IMG/VR virus record: IMGVR_UViG_3300005613_000421
Coordinates: 1 to 23,575 of that record
Length of the DNA stretch: 23,575 bases
Source of the DNA: a virus
Reading direction: 5' to 3' (one strand)
Shown in pieces: positions 1 to 7,252 of the stretch. The position numbers and the translations under genes are program-made. Each line of letters starts with the position of its first letter. Positions within the stretch are counted from its first letter, which is position 1. The notes beneath the pieces were generated by a model, which was given only the letters and a program-made list of their open reading frames with translations, had not been told where the DNA came from and searched no databases.

Positions 1-2
1 TG

Positions 3-272
3 TGGGGTTATGTGAACGGTTGGGTGTTTGGCAACGCTCGGGTGGCTGGGAACGCGCGGGTGTATGGCAATCTGAAGCTAAAGGCAGGACTGTTCTTCGG
101 CTGGAAATACAAATCAGAAGAAATTAAGACGGTGGAAATTGACGAAGACAAGGAACTGATTTACAAGGGAGAGGCTGAGTTCGGTGAAGAAGCAGACGAT
201 ATGATTGGCGAAGAGGTTGAAGTCAAGATTAATGGCAAGACATATAAAGCAGTGATTCAGTCTGAGGATTAA
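3..272 (+). CDS. Hexapeptide-type repeat protein, 5' truncated
   Basis: The reading frame is open to the left edge (Trp-Gly-Tyr before the GTG at 12), so the gene very likely begins outside the window and only its last 89 residues are visible. The first 25 residues carry a regular repeat, VFGNARVAGNARVYGN, with a G-N-A-R-V period of six. This resembles the left-handed beta-helix repeats of transferase-like and phage polymer-forming proteins. The remainder is acidic (many E and D) and non-repetitive and ends SED. The next gene starts 12 bases downstream on the same strand, which suggests one operon. No catalytic residues can be assigned. The role is unknown; the visible part may be the end of a helix with a capping domain. 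The GTG at 12 as a true start is less likely because the repeat extends into the upstream codons. Confidence 0.6.
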   Translation, partial: WGYVNGWVFGNARVAGNARVYGNLKLKAGLFFGWKYKSEEIKTVEIDEDKELIYKGEAEFGEEADDMIGEEVEVKINGKTYKAVIQSED

Positions 273-284
273 CCCCCCAACATT

Positions 285-845
285 ATGACCAATAAACAAA
301 CAAAGAAAGATTTGAAGAGGGATGAAAAAATGCCTGAGTCCGAGCAGGGTGCTTGGAAGTTTCTAATTGAGACTGGATTGATTGATTTTGAACGTGATTG
401 GATTTGGGGATTTGACAGTAAAGACGAAAACGAGATAAATCCATATGATGTTGCTTTAAGTTTAGCCCAACTCCTGTCCGACACTAGGGCTGAGGTGGAG
501 AGGGAAACGGCTGAGGGGTGTAATTGTGAAGAAGTAGAAATGGGAAGTTATGATTATCAGGTGGCAATGAAACAACACTCAAACGGCAAGTCAGTTGATA
601 TTGATATTTGTTTAGCGACAGAAATTGCCTCGCTGTGGAAACTTGGGATAAGAACCGTAGAAAGTTGCTGTGGACACAAAAAGACAGACGGTTATATAGC
701 GGTTGAAAGAATTGAAGATGTCAATATGATGTTAGCTTTGGGATATAAGGACCTAACAAATAAAGACCCAGACTATCCTATTTTCAGACATTGTTTTTTT
801 CCAAAATTTAGACCAGCCAAAGATATTTACCTAACCAAGAAGTGA
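285..845 (+). CDS. Phage protein with CCGH motif (putative metal-binding domain)
   Basis: 186 residues. The C-terminal half has the pattern LATEIASLWKLGIRTVESCC followed by GH (residues about 110-131). I recognise this from a widespread family of small phage proteins built as 'two-helix, GIxTxxSCCGHG, strand'. The Cys128-Cys129-Gly-His131 cluster could bind a metal, but the activity of the family is not known to me. The N-terminal ~85 residues are acidic, contain an additional Cys79/Cys81 pair, and look like a separate helical segment. The ATG at 285 was chosen because it lies 12 bases after the previous stop and has the TTATG context shared by most genes here; Met16 (330) is an alternative. 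No Shine-Dalgarno sequence is visible. The neighbours are other small accessory phage genes. Function unassigned; the CDS itself is secure. Confidence 0.75.
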   Translation: MTNKQTKKDLKRDEKMPESEQGAWKFLIETGLIDFERDWIWGFDSKDENEINPYDVALSLAQLLSDTRAEVERETAEGCNCEEVEMGSYDYQVAMKQHSNGKSVDIDICLATEIASLWKLGIRTVESCCGHKKTDGYIAVERIEDVNMMLALGYKDLTNKDPDYPIFRHCFFPKFRPAKDIYLTKK

Positions 846-847
846 TT

Positions 848-1162
848 ATGAAACAAGAAGATGAGAAAATCTCTGCCAGAAAAATCCTAAAAGATTATAT
901 ACATACCAATGTTTTAGGTTGTGAATGGATTGACCCAACTGATGTCGGTGAGTTTTTAAGCGTTATCGACAAAGCCCTAACCCAAGCCAAACTCCAAGCG
1001 GCCAAAGAGATGATTGGGGCTTTACCAGAAGAAGAGGAGTTGTTGCGTATGCCAGAAGACCACCCAGAGAATCAGAAGCTCAAATGGTTCAATCAGGTAA
1101 ATAGGGGGATTAGAGAAAAACTAATATTAAAAGCCAAAGACTTAAATATTGATATTGAGTGA
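848..1162 (+). CDS. Hypothetical protein, 104 aa
   Basis: An ATG at 848, two bases after the preceding stop, gives a 104-residue, highly charged, mostly helical protein. An in-frame GTG at 842 would add only two residues and is less likely. Visible features are a Lys/Ala helix (ALTQAKLQAAKEMIGALPEE) and an acidic EEEE segment in the middle. I do not recognise a family. The start has TTATG context and no Shine-Dalgarno. Its tight position between two other small genes, with only one base to the next ATG, supports it as a real operon member. Phages often carry such charged small proteins that act on host processes, but nothing here shows a specific role. Confidence 0.65.
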   Translation: MKQEDEKISARKILKDYIHTNVLGCEWIDPTDVGEFLSVIDKALTQAKLQAAKEMIGALPEEEELLRMPEDHPENQKLKWFNQVNRGIREKLILKAKDLNIDIE

Positions 1163-1163
1163 T

Positions 1164-1373
1164 ATGGAGAAAAGAAAAGTTAAGATTCGTTTTCACGGGC
1201 CAATAGCCGAACACGATATTCAATGTTGGCTGTGCAATAAGAACCCTGCCGTCTATAATATGCACTCGAATTGGGTTTTTGAACCTTGTTGGGATTGTCA
1301 GAAGGCAATCGGAGGAACTGTTTACAGAGTCCGTAATAGATTTATTAAGTGGTTGTTAGAATTTAGCCTATGA
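1164..1373 (+). CDS. Small four-cysteine zinc-finger-like protein
   Basis: 69 residues from the ATG at 1164, one base after the previous stop; an in-frame TTG at 1149 lies inside the upstream gene and is disfavoured. Two CxxC knuckles are visible: C21-W-L-C24 and C42-W-D-C45, 17 residues apart, as expected of a structural zinc ribbon. A basic, aromatic C-terminus follows (RVRNRFIKWLLEF). Tryptophans flank both knuckles. Zinc binding is inferred from the motif. A nucleic-acid or protein-binding role is possible but not demonstrated. The stop overlaps the next start (ATGA at 1370), indicating translational coupling. Confidence 0.65.
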   Translation: MEKRKVKIRFHGPIAEHDIQCWLCNKNPAVYNMHSNWVFEPCWDCQKAIGGTVYRVRNRFIKWLLEFSL

Positions 1374-1828
1374 CCAAAGACAATACCTGTATGGGCTTAA
1401 CCAAAAAAGATATAGAGAAAGCCTTAGAAAAAGCTGATAAGGAACAAAAGAAGGTATTGGATTACCAACCCAACCAAGAGGATTGGGAGGAATACATCCG
1501 CCACGCAGTCCGTCAGGGATACGAGAACCTTGCCGTAAACAAAGTCCGTGAACTCACCTACCAGAAGCTCAAGGAAGGTATGGAGAGGGCATTGGACAGG
1601 GAACTAATAGCCAGCATAATCCACGATATTTGGTGTCATTGGATGAATTACCTGCTGGACAAGGTGGAAGTGAAAGACATCGAGGATTACGCCCGTTGGA
1701 CTCGCCAGCGTGATACTGACTACGCCAACCTTAGTGAGAAGGAAAAGGAATCAGATTGCCATCAGGCTGATAAAATCATCACCGCCATCAGGGAGGAGAT
1801 TGAGAACCTAACCAAACCTAAAGAGTAG
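1370..1828 (+). CDS. RyR-like domain phage protein
   Basis: 152 residues starting in an ATGA overlap with the preceding gene. The C-terminal half contains HDIWCHWM (residues 85-92), a W-T-R-Q stretch, then YANLSEKEKESD and a following A-D-K-I. This is the pattern of a common phage family related to the RyR domain, normally H-x-x-W ... Y-x-x-L-x-E-x-E-K-x-x-D-R. In this copy the residue after D130 is Cys, where Arg is usual in relatives I remember. The N-terminal half is charged and helical. RyR-like phage domains have been suggested to bind ligands or nucleic acids, but the function is not settled. It sits in the accessory operon, five bases before the HAD gene. Family assignment is from memory of the motif; the CDS is certain. 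Confidence 0.7.
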   Translation: MTKDNTCMGLTKKDIEKALEKADKEQKKVLDYQPNQEDWEEYIRHAVRQGYENLAVNKVRELTYQKLKEGMERALDRELIASIIHDIWCHWMNYLLDKVEVKDIEDYARWTRQRDTDYANLSEKEKESDCHQADKIITAIREEIENLTKPKE

Positions 1829-1833
1829 AGAGT

Positions 1834-2124
1834 ATGACCACAATCGCATTTGACATTGACGGGACACTTAGGGGTTTGCAGAACGACAGGCTGGACTACG
1901 ATACGATTTTACTGCTCCGCCTGCTGTCCCAGATGAACAACCGCATCATCATCTGGTCGGGTGGCGGGGAGGAATACGCCAGACAGTTCGCCGAGAAGGT
2001 AGGGTTGGACGAATGGGCTGACGAAATCTGCGCCAAGACCAAGGAGAACGCAAAGCATTACGATGTGGACATCTGCTTCGACGATGAGTTCGTGGAGCTT
2101 GCCAAAGTTAATATCAAGGTATGA
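1834..2124 (+). CDS. Minimal HAD-superfamily hydrolase/phosphatase
   Basis: 96 residues with the HAD core in order. Motif I is DIDGT at residues 7-11, giving nucleophile D7 and acid/base D9. Motif II is WSGG (S42). Candidate motif III lysines are K68 and K70. Motif IV is FDDEF, with Mg-binding D83 and D84. There is no room for a cap domain, so this is a cap-less (C0-type) enzyme similar in size to small phage phosphatases acting on nucleotide or nucleic-acid phosphate ends. All catalytic positions appear intact, so it is probably active. The substrate cannot be told from sequence; nucleotide or RNA/DNA 3'-phosphate metabolism is the usual guess. Its stop overlaps the next ATG (ATGA at 2121), indicating coupling. 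Confidence 0.85.
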   Translation: MTTIAFDIDGTLRGLQNDRLDYDTILLLRLLSQMNNRIIIWSGGGEEYARQFAEKVGLDEWADEICAKTKENAKHYDVDICFDDEFVELAKVNIKV

Positions 2125-2267
2125 AAGACGAAAAGACATCCTACGCCCCAGACATCAAAATACCAGCCGACAAGCTGGCAAGGGACCTCAAGAAAAGGTT
2201 CATCAACGGCGAGATGTCGTTCGAGGCCTGTCTTGAGGAGTATGCGAGGCTGGCTGACGTGAAGTGA
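2121..2267 (+). CDS. Small hypothetical protein, 48 aa
   Basis: A short ORF starting in an ATGA overlap with the end of the HAD gene and stopping one base before the next ATG (2269), so it fills the gap exactly. The product is charged. It has an unstructured start (KDEKTSYAPDIKIP) and then a helical part containing LARDLKKRFINGEMSFEACL. The 'F-x-x-G-x-x-S-F-E' turn resembles short phage regulatory or linker peptides, but I cannot assign a family. The exact overlaps at both ends are the main support for it being translated. Confidence 0.65.
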   Translation: MKDEKTSYAPDIKIPADKLARDLKKRFINGEMSFEACLEEYARLADVK

Positions 2268-2268
2268 T

Positions 2269-2778
2269 ATGAAGAGGAAAGAGCAATATCTTACAATTCT
2301 CGTGTGGATGGGGATAATCGCCTTCTGTTCGGCGTTCTGGTATCTGACGATATCTACGGCAGTCAGGGCAATCAGCCATAAGGAGGTAGACAGCCTGCCG
2401 ATGGCCAACGATCGGATAATCTCAGAACCTGACGAACCAATGCTCATCGAAGATGAGGACGGCAAGCGCAGGCTATACGGAGCCGCAAGCTGGTATGACT
2501 ATGACTTCAACGAGGACGGGACATCGAGGTTATGTTACATAGACAGGGAAGACTGCTGGACAGGAACCCATTTTGTCGCTGCGATGAGGGATGTCCCAAG
2601 GGGAACCACGGTAAGGGTGACTAACCTGAACAGCAGGAAATCGGTGGATGTCGTCATTACCGATTACGGGCCGGAAGAGGCAATCTTCCCCGGCAGGATA
2701 ATCGACCTCTCTTCCTGCGCCTTCTCAGAGCTTGAGTACTTGCCTGTAGGTGTAATGGAGGTTATGGTGGAGTGGTGA
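2269..2778 (+). CDS. Membrane-anchored RlpA-like double-psi beta-barrel protein (candidate cell-wall lytic protein)
   Basis: 169 residues. Residues 1-7 are basic and 8-30 form one hydrophobic membrane segment, followed by a ~40-residue acidic linker. From about residue 70 the sequence follows the RlpA/DPBB pattern: GAASWYDYDF, then CWTGTHFVAAM, then VPRGTTVRVTNL, then VVITDYGP (the conserved Asp is D132) and finally RIIDLSSCAF. RlpA-type proteins cleave or bind peptidoglycan glycan strands; the topology predicted here puts the barrel outside the inner membrane. Three cysteines (89, 96, 150) could form disulfides there. It is the last plus-strand gene before a terminator and the only visible candidate for a peptidoglycan-degrading lysis enzyme outside the virion genes. 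A host-wall-modification or entry role is also possible. The start is one base after the previous stop, with ATATG context. Confidence 0.8.
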   Translation: MKRKEQYLTILVWMGIIAFCSAFWYLTISTAVRAISHKEVDSLPMANDRIISEPDEPMLIEDEDGKRRLYGAASWYDYDFNEDGTSRLCYIDREDCWTGTHFVAAMRDVPRGTTVRVTNLNSRKSVDVVITDYGPEEAIFPGRIIDLSSCAFSELEYLPVGVMEVMVEW

Positions 2779-2856
2779 GGCCAGAAACACCCCGTTTTTG
2801 CCCCCTATTCGGCTCTAGGAACGGTTCTGGGACGAAAGACGGTAAAGTATGCCTGT

Positions 2857-2895
2857 AAACCAAAAGAGAGGCGTTTTTGCCCCTCTTTTTGGTTT
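2857..2895. terminator. Convergent-gene hairpin terminator
   Basis: The two arms run 2857-2873 (AAACCAAAAGAGAGGC with one offset base) and 2879-2895 (complementary, ending TTTTTGGTTT), around a short T-rich loop. The A/T-rich outer arms allow it to work from either side, as expected between converging operons ending at 2778 and 2914. The stem has one mismatch and one bulge, and there is no separate long T-run beyond it, so its strength is uncertain. The surrounding 135 bases contain no gene. A 12-base string, CGTTTTTGCCCC, occurs at 2793-2804 and again inside the hairpin at 2872-2883. Confidence 0.6.
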
Positions 2896-2913
2896 GCCGT
2901 GTTGTCTTTTGCT

Positions 2914-4395
2914 TCATTCCCCTGACACTAATGACGATAAGCCTATCGTGGCGGCTTTCCTCACTGGGGCCAACTTTCCTGGTTGCATTCCTGCTGTCCT
3001 TATTCCTTGAGCCGCCCTAGTGCTTATGGCTGGATTCAGTACCGTATCGTCCACTATTCTCTGCAGCCATTTGAACCATGGCAATTTTTCTACCTGTCTC
3101 TTTGCGAGTTGCGTGGACGCTAGTTTCTTCATGTCCATCGCTATGCCAAGCTCCTTGTTCAGTGACTCTATTGCGGTATTTCCCACTTTGGCGGCATCTG
3201 CATCTATGGAACGCCTCAATGCGTCCCTGTACGCATACCTTACCTGCGATATGAAACTGGTGTTGGCGTCACCGGCATGCAGCCAAGCCGAATCCGGTAT
3301 CAGCGAATCATACAGTCTCTTTGCCTCTATCTTGTCCGTGACGCTCAATGCCTGATTCATCCTTCCCATCTCGAAACTCACCTTCTTCATCTCAGACGCG
3401 GAAAGCCCCCCCAATGTGTCCTGAACCTCATTAAGGACTTCCTTATAGATGTCTTTCCTTGAAGTCTTCGGAACTAAAGCGTCTATTCCCTTTGCCTCTT
3501 TCATCAACCTGCTTCCTTTTTGGACTATCTGATTCTTTGCTTTCTCTTTTAGCGTGTTGTAAGTGCCGACATAAATAGGTTTTCCGGCATCATCCACGAT
3601 ATTGGCCGCTTCCTCCCCGAATGTCCTGAATCCCTTCTCTATGTCTTGGGCGACTTCCTTTGTCGGAGGCTGCAGTTCCCGATTGTAGATTCTCCCCACC
3701 GTCTTCTGTCCAAGTGAGGATTTGGCTATCTGCCTGATTCCGTAGCCTATCCCCTCCAAGGCACCCGATACCGCAAGTCCGGCCACTGCCCCTTTAGCGG
3801 TTGATTTTACGATTCCACCCGCTCCCTCTCCCCTTTCAAGCGCTCCCTTAGCCCCCGTTCCGGCACCGAGTGCAGTCCCAAGCGCAAGCCTGCCTGTCAA
3901 GGTTGCGGGAGCGGCAGCACCTGCGGCAGCCCAACCGAGTGTACCTAATGCCTCACCAGACACGTCCTTTCCGGTCTTCGTAAGTTCCGGTATCTGCTGT
4001 TGTGCTTCCGGAATTATCGGCTTTCCTCCGAGTTGTAGCCTGATTCTGGCTTTCTGCTCTTCGGTAGTTCCTGGCTTGTTAAGGAGTTTGGCAAGCTGAA
4101 AATTGGATTCGGCTTCGGCTATATTTGCCTCTCCTATCGACTTGGAGGCACCGCTTGCCCCTATCGCCGTACCCAAAGTCTTGCCGAAACCGACTATTCC
4201 CTTGGACATCTGCGGTTTCGCCGATTCCTGCGGTTTCTGTACCTGTTGTGTCGTTCCTGAAACCATCGCCGCTATCTCAGGATTGCGTTCGGCCATCCTT
4301 TTCCCTATGTCGAAGTCGCTGAACTTGCCCAATGCCTCAGGATTCCTCGATTTGGCTCTGGCCCCTATTTCCTCGTAAGTGTATGTGTTAGGCAT
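2914..4395 (-). CDS. Putative internal virion / DNA-ejection protein
   Basis: 493 residues, last gene of the late minus-strand operon. The N-terminus has short repeated motifs, YTYEEIGARAKSRNPE and DIGKRMAERNPE. Such K/R-x-x-NPE repeats are typical of podovirus-type ejection proteins that I have seen beside adaptor genes. Residues about 147-220 are very rich in Gly and Ala with several GxxxG spacings (for example GTLGWAAAGAAAPATLTGRL). This suggests a membrane-active or helix-packing segment. The C-terminal half is charged and helical. It overlaps the upstream gene by 8 bases. The position after the adaptor and the RNNNP-domain protein, plus the Gly/Ala membrane-like region, suggests it is injected with the DNA. 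No enzymatic motif is visible. Function is inferred from context. Confidence 0.6.
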   Translation of the reverse strand: MPNTYTYEEIGARAKSRNPEALGKFSDFDIGKRMAERNPEIAAMVSGTTQQVQKPQESAKPQMSKGIVGFGKTLGTAIGASGASKSIGEANIAEAESNFQLAKLLNKPGTTEEQKARIRLQLGGKPIIPEAQQQIPELTKTGKDVSGEALGTLGWAAAGAAAPATLTGRLALGTALGAGTGAKGALERGEGAGGIVKSTAKGAVAGLAVSGALEGIGYGIRQIAKSSLGQKTVGRIYNRELQPPTKEVAQDIEKGFRTFGEEAANIVDDAGKPIYVGTYNTLKEKAKNQIVQKGSRLMKEAKGIDALVPKTSRKDIYKEVLNEVQDTLGGLSASEMKKVSFEMGRMNQALSVTDKIEAKRLYDSLIPDSAWLHAGDANTSFISQVRYAYRDALRRSIDADAAKVGNTAIESLNKELGIAMDMKKLASTQLAKRQVEKLPWFKWLQRIVDDTVLNPAISTRAAQGIRTAGMQPGKLAPVRKAATIGLSSLVSGE

Positions 4396-6289
4396 AAGTC
4401 TTTCCTTCCCTCCAGCCCTCTCGCTGTCGCATGGAGGATATTAGCTGATTAAGTTCGGCATCGGTCATCTGTCCGGTGGTCTTTCCCCTGAGTGACGCCG
4501 GAGCGACATCAGCTCCGTATCCGTCGCCAGACCACCGCCTCATCGCCTGTTCAAGAGGAAGACCTGAGTATGACTTTGCCCTGAGCAAATCTCTTGCGGC
4601 CTTGAGTCCGGTTGCCTCATCGGGAAAAGCGGCGAATACTCCACCGTCCGTTGCCGCCGTTCCCTCGAAAGCTCCGTATCCCTTGGAGAAGTCACCGAAC
4701 TTGATGTTGAGAGGGTTGTTGTTCCGCCACGAGGCCGAGCCTCCCTGCTTGGATTGGCCGTTTCCGTAAGTGACCGTAAGCGAGACTTGATCCGTGTCGC
4801 CCCCAACCTTCCTAAAACCTATCGATTCCAGTGCGGCATCCAAGTCGTCCCCAGCTCCAGTTTCACCCGGTACGTTCCTTCCCGACAATGCCTGCTTGTT
4901 CTTGTAGGTCGTTATGTTGCTGGTCAGCGTGGAAATGAGTCCGTTGATTTTTGACATCGCCGTCTCCGGAGTGTCGAACATCGTAGCCAGAATCTTCTTA
5001 TATTTCTCTTCGTCTTCCTTGCGAAGCACACCGCCTTCCAGTGATTTACCGACCATCTGCTTAACTAGGTCGATTTTTGCCTGTACCTGCTTGGCTTCTG
5101 ACCACGGCCATAATGACTGCAATCCCGAAATCGGACCGATGTATTCCGGGTTTTCCTCCACTATTTTCTTAAGTTCATTCAGTTGTTCCACGGCCGTTTC
5201 GCTCTGCGTGATTTCCTTGATGGCGGTGTCCGACAATGGCTTGCCGAACGCACTGAATCCCAATGAATTGAGCGTTGGGGCGATACGTGCCTTTTCTGTC
5301 GATGTCATCTGGTTCCATAGTTCAGGATTGTCGATTACCGCATTGACCAACGGGTCAGAGGCGTCAACCCCCATTCCGGCCGCCTTGGCCTTCCTGTTGG
5401 CGTCCCTAGTCTGGTATTCGTCGAAGGTCAGAGGCTCCCTGCCCGCGTCCTTTTCCTGTTTGGAGTAGAACTCATACTCCCCGACCGTTCCGGTACTTTC
5501 CTTCGGGGCGGAGAATATCGGCATCTTGGTCACCGGGTCGTACATAATCTGTCCTGGTGAAAGCGTGATTGGTGCGGTCTTATTTTCCTCACCTTCCATC
5601 AGCGACTGCTCGAAGTTCAGCCTGGCCAATGCCTGTGCCTGTTGCTGTTGTTGGGCCTGCTGTGCCATCGCCAAATCTCCCTGAAGCCTAGCTCCCTGAA
5701 TCTCTGCCCTGTTCGCCATCGAGGCCTGCTGACCCGATATGAACGGCATGGCTATCGGCTGGTCGGCTATGTTCTGGAGTCCTGTATCTACAGACTGCAC
5801 GAAGTCGAGATATTTCTTCTTGGCTGCGTCCACATTACCCGAAGAACCCAATGAAGTTATGTAGTCCGCATATGCCTGACGATATGCCGTTTCCTGTGGT
5901 GAAGGGGCTGGAGCGGGAGCTGGAGCGGGAGCAGGTGAAGGGGCTGGAGCGGGTGCAGGTGTCGCTGTCCTTCTGGCCTCGGCATCGACGAGCATCTTGG
6001 CTACTTCCGGACTTTGCCCTCCGACCTGACCTAACGGATCTATCGGGACGCTCGGAACTTTTGGAGCTGTTGCGGTAAAACTCTGGGTTACGGTCGGTTG
6101 GGTAATCTTCGAGCTGATGAACTCGTCCTTCGGCGATGGGGCTGTTTTCCGATACGGAACACCCGAATCCGGAGCCTTGATGCTGAACGGGTCTGACGGA
6201 GAAACAAATGAAGGTATATCCCTGTTCATCGGGCCAGGCTTGACCCTCTTTTTAGTAAGTAGTGTAGGATTGAACGGATCGATTGCCAT
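4388..6289 (-). CDS. Virion protein with Pro/Ala linker and C-terminal RNNNP (P5-like) domain
   Basis: 633 residues from the ATG at 6289; the upstream in-frame ATG (6316) lies inside the preceding gene and is disfavoured. Order: a disordered P/S/T-rich N-terminus, then a Pro-Ala linker (about residues 115-138), then a Gln/Ala helix with a QQQQQAQA run. A central region follows with GKSLEGGVLRKEDEEKYKKI, a motif common in podovirus-type structural/ejection proteins. The last ~118 residues begin SWRNNNPLNIKFG and include GGVFAAFPDEATGLKA and MRRWSGDGYGA. This resembles domains in phage virion proteins such as PRD1 P5-like and internal proteins, often suspected of peptidoglycan interaction. No SD precedes it, only A8 then TATG. 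Likely an internal/ejection protein; enzymatic activity not shown. Confidence 0.65.
   Translation of the reverse strand: MAIDPFNPTLLTKKRVKPGPMNRDIPSFVSPSDPFSIKAPDSGVPYRKTAPSPKDEFISSKITQPTVTQSFTATAPKVPSVPIDPLGQVGGQSPEVAKMLVDAEARRTATPAPAPAPSPAPAPAPAPAPSPQETAYRQAYADYITSLGSSGNVDAAKKKYLDFVQSVDTGLQNIADQPIAMPFISGQQASMANRAEIQGARLQGDLAMAQQAQQQQQAQALARLNFEQSLMEGEENKTAPITLSPGQIMYDPVTKMPIFSAPKESTGTVGEYEFYSKQEKDAGREPLTFDEYQTRDANRKAKAAGMGVDASDPLVNAVIDNPELWNQMTSTEKARIAPTLNSLGFSAFGKPLSDTAIKEITQSETAVEQLNELKKIVEENPEYIGPISGLQSLWPWSEAKQVQAKIDLVKQMVGKSLEGGVLRKEDEEKYKKILATMFDTPETAMSKINGLISTLTSNITTYKNKQALSGRNVPGETGAGDDLDAALESIGFRKVGGDTDQVSLTVTYGNGQSKQGGSASWRNNNPLNIKFGDFSKGYGAFEGTAATDGGVFAAFPDEATGLKAARDLLRAKSYSGLPLEQAMRRWSGDGYGADVAPASLRGKTTGQMTDAELNQLISSMRQREGWREGKTYA
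5898..5953 (-). repeat. Tandem repeats encoding a Pro/Ala linker
   Basis: A 20-base unit, GGTGAAGGGGCTGGAGCGGG on the plus strand, appears at 5898-5917 and again about 36 bases later, with shorter GGAGCGGGAGC units between. On the coding strand it gives alternating Pro-Ala residues with Ser. It is likely a length-variable flexible linker of the 633-residue virion protein. Confidence 0.7.
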
Positions 6290-6296
6290 ATTTTTT

Positions 6297-7247
6297 TTAG
6301 CTAAAAGTAGTGTCAATTTCTCTTGGCGGAACGTTGGGGTCAGGAACGTCTAGGTTCTCGGGGGGCAGGTAATGCCTCTCGTCCTTCCCTGTCCCCTCCA
6401 GCATACGGCCTATCGCCCCGCCATATACTGATGACAGTCCGGCCTCGACCCCGCCGTCATACAGTCTCCAGAATACGGAAGCCTTGGCGGAATCCTCCTT
6501 GGAGTAATAGAGGGCGACTGCCCTGTAGATGGGGGCTATGTCGTATTCCTCGGGGATTCCCGAAACCTGACCGATTACGTAAGCCGCCGTTCCGGCCGCT
6601 ATCGAAGTCCCGTCATACGGTTTCTTGAGGGTAAGGTGCGTATTGTCCGTAACGGACAGAATTTCATACCACATTCCGTCACCGTTGTTGGCCGTGTCCG
6701 ATTCCGTAATCCTGATGAACCTACCGGCCATTGAAGCCGTCCATACGGTAGAGTCTCCGACTACGGCAACTCCGCCGTTGGCGACTGAGGTAATCGTTCC
6801 GGTCGAATAGTCGGCTATCGTCCTGAACCCGACCCTGCTTCTTCCCCTGAAAGTTATCGTGTTTCCTGCCGTTGCGGGAGTCGGGGCAATCAGTACGGTC
6901 GTCCCCTGCCTGTACCAGTAGAGCGGAGCGTCAGATTCACCCAGATTGGAGGACAACACCACCTTCCATGAATCGGAATCGACTATCGGTTTCGGCATAT
7001 AGACGGTGGTTCCGACCGTTACGGACAGGTCATTGAGCCTGTCGCCTATGGAGTTCGGAATCTGGTATGCCTGCTGTGAAGCTACCGTGTCGAGTGTCTC
7101 GACCGATTCGAGGAAAGCGAAAGGCCTGATTGACCTTACGGCCAGTATCGAGTCGTTTATCAGTGAATCCCCGACCGTCAGGTTTGCAGATGACGAGTCG
7201 TTGCAGAGAGTTCCGTATAGGTTTCTTGCGGTCGTGTATGTGTACAT
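6297..7247 (-). CDS. Head-tail adaptor / tail assembly protein (T7 gp11-like position)
   Basis: 316 residues from the ATG at 7247, five bases after the preceding stop; a longer in-frame start lies within the upstream gene and is unlikely. The N-terminus, YTYTTARNLYGTLCNDSSSA, then LINDSILAVRSIRPF and VASQQAYQIPNSI, follows the usual pattern of podovirus and related adaptor proteins. These have an N-terminal helix bundle that docks on the portal, then a beta domain. A beta-rich insertion (GTITSVANGGVAVVGDSTVW, then GMWYEILSV) follows. The C-terminus again turns helical (AVALYYSKEDSAKASVFWRL) as expected of the connector helices. It probably forms the ring below the portal. Family recognition is by motif pattern, not a search. 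Confidence 0.7.
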   Translation of the reverse strand: MYTYTTARNLYGTLCNDSSSANLTVGDSLINDSILAVRSIRPFAFLESVETLDTVASQQAYQIPNSIGDRLNDLSVTVGTTVYMPKPIVDSDSWKVVLSSNLGESDAPLYWYRQGTTVLIAPTPATAGNTITFRGRSRVGFRTIADYSTGTITSVANGGVAVVGDSTVWTASMAGRFIRITESDTANNGDGMWYEILSVTDNTHLTLKKPYDGTSIAAGTAAYVIGQVSGIPEEYDIAPIYRAVALYYSKEDSAKASVFWRLYDGGVEAGLSSVYGGAIGRMLEGTGKDERHYLPPENLDVPDPNVPPREIDTTFS

Positions 7248-7252
7248 AGGAT

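Noticed and set aside
4914-5468. 184-residue plus-strand frame
   Set aside because: Antisense to the virion protein with the LEGGVLRKEDE motif; no family pattern and Ser/Leu-rich composition.
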